NCBI GenBank assembly: GCA_050084985.1
Contig: JBITNC010000001.1
Span: 200,632,001-200,696,000, forward strand
Source of the DNA: Nageia nagi
Taxonomy: Eukaryota > Pinophyta
Direction of reading: 5' to 3'
Length of the DNA: 64,000 bases
The stretch's first letter is position 1; each line of letters begins with the position of its first letter. The notes under the pieces are model-generated. The model was not told where the DNA came from. It did not search any database and worked only from the letters and a program-made list of their open reading frames with translations. Made by a program: the position numbers and the translations under genes. Below are positions 58,061 through 64,000 of this stretch, piece by piece.

Positions 58061-59575
58061 TATGCATACATCACCTTGAGAATACTAAATACAAAAATAC
58101 TCATTATTTTATTCTTAGATGCATACATAAGAAATAATTATAAATGTGTATCAAAATAGAAGAAGAATCAATAGACCTAAAGTTTTTCAAAGGCAAAGTG
58201 AAATAATTTGTACCAAATAATCATTTATCAATGTACAGGGTTAGATAACTAAAGAAGCTACTCATAGTGGTTCAAACCAAGAGAGCATCACAAATAGCTT
58301 TGATAGCTCATTTAACATAATATATTAGAGGGTTAATTTAGATAATATAGGATATCAAACTCCTGCAAATCAACAACCTCATATCACAACAAAGGAGAAG
58401 ATCATTTTTTGATTTAGTGATAATAAGATATTCAAGAAGGTTATGAGCTCCAAGGAGAATAAGCACAGATTCATTAATCTTGTTAGTGGATTACTAGTTG
58501 AGGAAAATGCATATGCACTTTGATGCATTTGAAGATGAAGAAGAGGAAAAATAATGTAACCTATGGAAATATAATAGGTATAAGGAGAATATTCCTCTTG
58601 ATGACATGACTCTTACACCTTGAAACATGACTTTGGAATTCTTTGCAAATAGATCTTCTCACATGGTAAATATCTATCCATTTGTTCTTCCTAAAGCTCA
58701 CACAAATGCCCCAATAGTGTGTTTTCTAGCCTTATTACATGTGCTAAGCCTTAGATAGAGTTGATAGCTCTAGTTACTCCAATGATTTCCATGATGTATG
58801 TAGCTTAGGAAAATAAGAAAGAGATCATTTATTTAATCAATAATGTTAATGAAAATCTTGCTTAACCTACTACATTGCAATATTTACTTCATCAAGAAGC
58901 TTAGGTTTATAATATAGTTCAATCTGATGATGAAAATTCCCCAGCCACGTAGGTTGAATAGAATAGATAGAATGGACGGGTTCAAAATTTTGATGATGAT
59001 ACAAATATTTTTGTTGAGGATGAATGTAAATTATCCCAATAAATATGAATAAATCAATAAGGTTATATTAGAGGTTGATACACCACATCCAAATTGGTTA
59101 GAAGAAGATAATTATATCATAACAAAATTTCTTTATTTAATTGATGATCAAGATTTAGCATATAAGAATATCCCTAAAAAAGTAAAATACTACAAATGGA
59201 AACTCCATAAAGTACAAATGATTATACAACTAAAACATAAATATCATAGGTCAAGTATAAGCTACCAATTTAGTGTACTCACACAAAAAAATAAACATAT
59301 CAAGAAGAAGAGATATACAGACTTCTTTCCCAGGAAATGCAATGAATTCCTAGATGGACTCAAGAAGAAAATGACATCAAGTGTATAAAAATCCTCAAGT
59401 ACAATAAGGATAATTGATATTAATGTCTTCTACTTCTAGGGAAGAACTTGTTTAATATACATTGCATAATATTTTTCATAATAGGTAAGATAAAATAGGA
59501 ACCTTTGAAGTATTCAAACCTAGATAGTAGATATTAACCTTTAAATAAGATCAACATTCTAAACAACCAATGGAA
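58061..59575 (+). other. Decayed tract downstream of gag A
   Basis: Phrases such as VVQTKRASQIALIAHLT (near 58268), ENKHRFINLVSGLLVEENAY (near 58457) and VDTPHPNWLEEDNYI (near 59080) look protein-derived and lie in the plus orientation of gag A. They carry many TAG/TAA stops. They may be the rest of the gag A polyprotein, but I cannot recognise protease, RT or integrase motifs. Confidence 0.35.
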
Positions 59576-60260
59576 CATCCAAAAGAAGACACTCCAATTT
59601 TCATACCACCTACACCATTAGAGAATGCAATACCAATAATAGATTAGGATAGAATTGATGGACTATAGAAACAAGTCAAGAAAATCATCAAGTATCAAGG
59701 ATTAGCTACCTAATGAAATGAAGATAATGATCCCTTGTGCATGTGTATTAGAAATATTGTATTACTCTCTAGTAAAGAATTGAAATTCATAAAGTTTGAT
59801 GTTACTACCAAACCATGTCTTCATGTATGTATTTTTTCTAATGAGGGATCTTTAGCCACCTTGGATGAGGAATTTCATGCAAATTTATTCCCCTTGTCTC
59901 TAAAAGGAGAAGCTTTAGAGTAGTTCAATAAATTACCACATGCAAGCGTTACCAATTTTTTTTATAATTAAAGATTGCATTTTATGATCATTTTCAACTT
60001 CATATTGCAAATAACTTTACATTTAACAATTTGCTAAAGATAAGGAAGAGAGAAGGATAGTATATCAAAAAGTTTACTAGATTTTGGACTAAAAAGGATA
60101 ATCAAATTTGCGTATATGATGACATGAAGATCATGGCCTTCCTAGAGGTACTTCAACCAAAGTATGTAGTGAAATGTTTTGATTATTGCAAGTTACATCT
60201 TGATGCATTCCTATAGGCATTATTTGAAAAAGAGTAATACAATATTAGATATGGATATTG

Positions 60261-60324
60261 TGTTATGAACCATTACACCAAAAGGTCAACTTGTTAGTGA
60301 ATCCGCACACCCAAGATCTTAACA
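60261..60324 (-). repeat. 3' terminal repeat of the TRIM-like element
   Basis: 64 bases, from tgttatgaacc to atcttaaca. It differs from its partner at six positions, five of them transitions, about 91 per cent identity by direct comparison. Confidence 0.9.
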
Positions 60325-60465
60325 TTCCACCATGCTCTGCATCTGATGTCCTCGATGGCTCTCACTTGTGGCGACTCTCACTCTAGTCTTCTCTAGGTAG
60401 CCCTTTCCATAGTAGCCCCTTCCGGGGATTTGAACTTGGGATGTATGGCCTACTCTAATACCAAA

Positions 60466-60529
60466 TGTTATGAACCATTACACCAAAAGGTTGACCTATT
60501 AGTGAATCTGCACACCCAATATCTTAACA
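60466..60529 (-). repeat. 5' terminal repeat of the TRIM-like element
   Basis: 64 bases with the same termini as 60261-60324. The primer-binding site (minus strand) directly abuts its inner end at 60465. Confidence 0.9.
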
Positions 60530-61134
60530 TATTGGAAATCTAAATCAAAGAAAAAAAGGGATAAATCTCCCTCATAGCCTCAATAATAAAATATAAAGGA
60601 ATAGTTCCAAGAAGTACTAATAGTAGCTAAATTGGAAGCCTATGAAAACATCAAATGAAGTTTGAAAAGTTGAAAAAGAAGAGATAGTAGTTTACATAAA
60701 ATATTAGAAATTCTATAGAAGGAAATTCACACCCATATATTATGATATTGATAAGGTCACAAGAGTTTTAATCAAATAGAAGTTATTAGTTTCACAACCA
60801 AAGCCTATAACTTAGCCATCATTTTTAGTAGGAGTACCAAAAGATTTAAAATTAGATGAATTTTAATAATATCATTGACAAGGTTGAAATGCTACAAAGT
60901 ATTTTGACATTGCTTAACAAGATTCAAAACCTAATTTATCAAAAGAAGGTAGCTTTCCCAAAGCTAAAATTAGATGCTTAGCCAAATCCATTGAGAGTTC
61001 CTCAACATGAGAATAACAAGACTATGGTAATCTTCAACAATCCATTCCTAAATTTCATCAAAGGTAAGTGATCAAGCATAAGAGTCAACTTTGTGATTAC
61101 TCTTCCTCCACCTTGGAAAAAAGGTATACATTTC

Positions 61135-62295
61135 TATTCTTGCTCCTATCATTCATCAATTTTTGAAATGTATATAGTTGTATAGATGTATGTGTTTTAA
61201 TGTTCAAATTCCCCTAATATCCTCACATCCATGCTAGGATGCAACCCACCTATCCTTTATATCCATCACACCAAGGGCACCCATTAGTCATTAAGATTCA
61301 TATCCCCATATCATTCTATAAGTCTGGATGGGTGCTAACATCACAATGCACATTGATCTTTCTACCAAATCTTAATAAGCTAATAGTACATTCATATTAT
61401 CCATGTCTTTTTAGAGGTCATAGCCTATGCCTTATTTGGATGTCTCATCATCTACTAAGATAAATGCAACCTAGTTTAGCTTGAAAACATTTTTGCTCAA
61501 GATCATCTATTAGTTCCTTAACCTATCATTATTTGTTCATGTCTTTCTTGGAGGATCAATACGATGATAGAGAGGTTATACCTAGATCTATTTCTTATAT
61601 TTTATACCAATTTCCTCACTAAGATTCTTATTTCATTTCCTACATAATCAAAACTTTTTTATTTCACACCTTTGTTCTTAATATTATGAACAAGATTTCA
61701 CTTTAAAATTCACATTTAAACTTGTTTTGGTACCTTAGGTTCATTTTAACCTCCACATTCCCTTAGTCATACTCATAATGAAATATCATATTCTTATTCT
61801 TAGATCATAAAATCATGTGCTTTCATATTACTCTAATCCAATAAATCACAACCAAATCTCCTAATTTCTTTACAATGCCAATGCCCACGCTGGGTTCAAT
61901 TCACCTTTTTATGTATATCCAATACCCTTAATGCAATATCTAAGCCATCATATTCATTATTTAACAATCACATAAGTTCATTTACCATTTACTATATATG
62001 TGTCTTATAGTTAACAAAATTTAAAGCAAATATAAATATTTAAACATTCATACCATAGTCATTTCATGAACACATCTCATAAATAGATATTATATATATA
62101 TATATTTATTATCAAAAAATAGGATTATACATTACCTTGGAAAAAATATATATTCAACCATACAACCAACCAACCACATCTAATTTAGTTCCCTATGCTA
62201 ACATTTCTAGTGGTACTACGATGACTCCTAGCACTCCTAAAACTCTTGGACTTGGAGATTATCCTACTTATACTTTGCCTCTTTAGCCTAGATTA
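61135..62295. other. Tract without recognised genes
   Basis: Coding similarity with gag B fades near 61130. Two loosely similar phrases occur (ccatgctaggatgcaacccacc near 61226 and cccacgctgggttcaattcacc near 61884), suggesting an old duplication. A short TA-rich run lies near 62090. No protein family recognised. Confidence 0.4.
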
Positions 62296-62299
62296 TTCC

Positions 62300-62935
62300 T
62301 CCAAAGCTACAATATATTCTTATAGGTATCCCTTCTTACCCATCAGACCCTCTATCTTCTTATTTTTCTCTAGCATGTGGTCCATCACCCCTAAGAAGTT
62401 GTGATAATGGGAATCCTGATACCATCTTGTACCAAGCTTTTGTTACTTCAACAATAGTAATGAATCTTCCAAAGGAGTTTCCAATTCCCTCAAAGACCTT
62501 TTTTGTGCCTTAGATTGAAAGGTGGGTTTGTCAAGATCACCCATATGGGTACTTTCATTAGCTGTGCTTATAGGGAATCAAAGCTAGGTTGTCATCACTC
62601 TAAGAACAATCCTTTATTTCTAATGAATAAAGTTGCACTCAAAATTTCATTCTGGTCCTCCTTATTGCTAAAAGAGAATAACATGTAATTTTTTGGTAAT
62701 GTTATGATATCCAAATATCCTCTAAGCTTCCATTTGAATTTTGCCCATATCTGAACATCATCTATATTTGATCATGCTCCTTGGACTTTACTGATCAAGC
62801 TCAATCTTCCTCTTATTATAGTTTGATCTATCATAGCTTGCAGAACTTTTAATTTCAATTTTTTTATCTTGTGTGATTGTGGCTCTTAATTGAGGCCTAA
62901 TATTTTTTTTTATCCTAAGAGAATAGTTCCCTCCA
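62300..62935 (-). pseudogene. DUF4283-like (LINE ORF1-type) fragment
   Basis: On the minus strand, DDVQIWAKFKWKLRGYLDII (near 62770) leads to LPKNYMLFSFSNKEDQNEIL, then FIRNKGLFLE and QPSFDSL. After a TAA comes AQLMKVPIWVILTNPPFNLR (near 62560-62505). This matches the DUF4283 pattern: Trp-x-x-x-Gly...Phe-x-Phe...GlyxPhe-x-x-Glu-x-Trp-x-Pro-x-Phe...Pro-x-Trp-Val-x-Leu. The stops (two TGA after FLE, one TAA) sit at expected Arg/Trp/Gln positions. The remainder towards 62300 (RFITIVEVTKAWY-like) is frameshifted. Such domains occur mainly in plant LINE ORF1 proteins; no RT follows here. A second piece lies at 32030-33275. Confidence 0.55.
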
Positions 62936-64000
62936 TGGTTTTTTTTCTTTTCCATATCATCTCCTCATTCATTTTTTGAATTTCAAAGAGCCTTGCCTAA
63001 GTCGAATCATAGAAAAACTAAATCATTTAGATTTTAAAATTTAAATATTTTAAATCTTGAAATCTAATTTAAAATTAATAAAATTAAATTTAAAATTTTA
63101 GAATATTTAAATTTTAAAATCTAAATATATATATATATATATATGTAAAATAATTTACATATATATGAATATTTATTAAAAACAAGCATTATAATAATAA
63201 TGAAATATTACTATAATAATAAGACCAAAGTATTATACAATTTAGATTTAGCTATGAATATTTTAACTTGAAAAAAAAAACTCTTTTTTTAGAAATTTCA
63301 TAAAAAACATGTGTTTTATTATAAAAATCTACATGATTTTTTTTTTTTTCTAAAAACTAGTTTCAAACTCAATTTTCAGAGATAAATTTCTTAGCAACCA
63401 AGAAACCATTTTCAAAACTGAGGTATGGGTATTCTTTCTTTTTCCAATTAAAATTTTGATCAAGTTTAACACATCTTAATTTTAATTGAAAACCTATTTT
63501 CACTACTTTGTGACTATATAAGAAAAACCAAAAATTTAATTAGTTTTGCCTACAATTTTGGTTAAACAAAGAGCAATAATAAACACTCAAAAATTTACAT
63601 TTAAAACATTGATCTAGAATTTTAAAATCAATTTAAAAACCATATTGTTCTACATAATTTAAGGAAAACTTGCAAATGCATATTTTCCATGCTATTTCCA
63701 AATGCATTGTGCATAGAAAAACAAAATTTAAAATCAAATTCATACTTATGCATAATGTAGAAAACCTAATTAAAGATGGTAAAAAAAATCCAAAATGTAG
63801 AATGATCTCTTGCACAAATATTCCCTTTGCTCCTTCCAATAATAAAAAATAAACAACCAAATTATTGAAAGAATGATAAATAGGAACAGAGAAGACCATG
63901 GATGGTTGCTCAACCTCCATGAGGTAGTTTTTCTCCCAAACCTTCATGGAAGTTTCTCCCTATAAGAAAAACCCAAAAATGTATAAAAATGAACAAAATA
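62936..64000. other. AT-rich tract, no gene recognised
   Basis: Near 63020-63150 the DNA is almost pure A and T, with repeated aaattttaaa and aatttaaaat words that pair with one another, ending in a TA run (63126-63145). Short frames beyond 63600 on both strands overlap each other and match nothing I know. Confidence 0.5.

Larger units (their letters stand above)
60261..60529 (-). mobile_element. TRIM/SMART-like miniature LTR retrotransposon, 269 bases
   Basis: Two 64-base direct repeats (60261-60324 and 60466-60529) enclose a 141-base core. The exact target duplication TATTG is at 60256-60260 and 60530-60534. Repeats begin TGTTA and end TAACA. On the minus strand the core starts TTTGGTATTAGAGTAGGCC, matching the initiator-Met tRNA primer site TGGTATCAGAGC with two changes, and ends in a short purine tract GGTGGAA. 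There is no coding capacity, as usual for TRIMs. The core includes GTTCAAATCC (minus strand), a good pol III B-box. It has at least four CpGs, unlike its surroundings, so it is probably young. It interrupts gag B. Confidence 0.88.
59580..61130 (+). pseudogene. Retroelement gag B, split by a TRIM-like element
   Basis: The N-terminal part reads HPKEDTPIFIPPTPLENAIP (near 59580). The best frame at 59735-59923 gives KFIKFDVTTKPCLHVCIFSN, then LATLDEEFHANLFPLSLKGE and ALEWFNKLPHASVTNF just past it. This is the Trp-x-x-Leu-Pro gag core. After a frameshift, DHFQLHIANNFTFNNLLKIR (near 59977) and ICVYDDMKIMAFLEVLQPKY (near 60109) continue the domain. The TRIM interrupts it at 60260. The right side continues WKSKSKKKRDKSPS in frame after the duplicated TATTG. 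The phrase NPLRVPQHENNKTMVIFNNP (near 60985) suggests a run-on towards protease. It differs from gag A. Its LTRs were not found. Confidence 0.7.

Noticed and set aside
60261-60529. Simple tRNA-derived SINE
   Set aside because: There is a B-box, but equal 64-base terminal repeats with TG...CA ends, a primer-binding site, a purine tract and an exact five-base duplication fit a TRIM/SMART better.
1-64000. Fungal repeat-induced point mutation
   Set aside because: C-to-T decay could suggest this, but PPR-DYW genes, Tat elements with two RNase H domains and TRIMs indicate a land plant.

Overview
The window looks like nuclear DNA of a land plant, probably a seed plant. The evidence is pentatricopeptide-repeat (PPR) genes of the DYW class, Ty1/copia elements primed by the methionine tRNA, Ty3/gypsy elements of the Tat type with two RNase H domains, and a miniature terminal-repeat retrotransposon. 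The species cannot be fixed from sequence alone. The DNA is strikingly AT-rich and almost free of CpG (judged by eye, not counted). No intact host gene was found; nearly everything recognisable is decayed mobile DNA. Broken codons are mostly those expected from C-to-T change on one strand or the other: CAG/CAA to TAG/TAA, CGA to TGA, TGT to TAT.

Layout. 1-5389: little recognisable except a degraded PPR gene tail (4120-4625) and a tandem duplication. 5390-21212: a Ty1/copia element with 1.6-1.8 kb LTRs, split by a 704-base insertion in gag and by a complete 6.1 kb gypsy element (12588-18714) in its RNase H region. 21213-25281: a minisatellite and several PPR-DYW pseudogene pieces, the best reaching a recognisable DYW-type C-terminus near 25058. 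25282-31439: a second gypsy copy of the same family, inserted in a PPR fragment. 32030-33275 and about 62300-62935, minus strand: fragments of LINE-type ORF1 with DUF4283-like regions, the first also with a zinc knuckle. 36130-38560: a decayed coding-like tract I cannot name. 40805-58060: a retroelement gag gene split by a 16.6 kb Tat-type gypsy element (41017-57640, minus), which itself contains a second Tat element (about 48754-56716, minus). 59580-61130: another gag-like gene, split by a 269-base TRIM/SMART-like element (60261-60529) with 64-base LTRs.

The nesting is well supported. Exact five-base target duplications flank gypsy 1 (TAAAA), gypsy 2 (CTAGA), the outer Tat element (CTTCC) and the TRIM (TATTG). 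In the copia, gag A and gag B hosts, removing the insert rejoins the interrupted reading frame.

The most interesting signals are: (i) a roughly 50-base motif of the gypsy 1/2 LTR that also occurs, in the same reading frame, at both the protease-RT and RNase H-integrase junctions of pol; (ii) five stop codons at identical positions in the RT of two independently inserted gypsy copies; (iii) the very small TRIM, which still has CpGs and a tRNA-like B box; (iv) a conserved tandem repeat with a small hairpin in the 3' region of both Tat elements.
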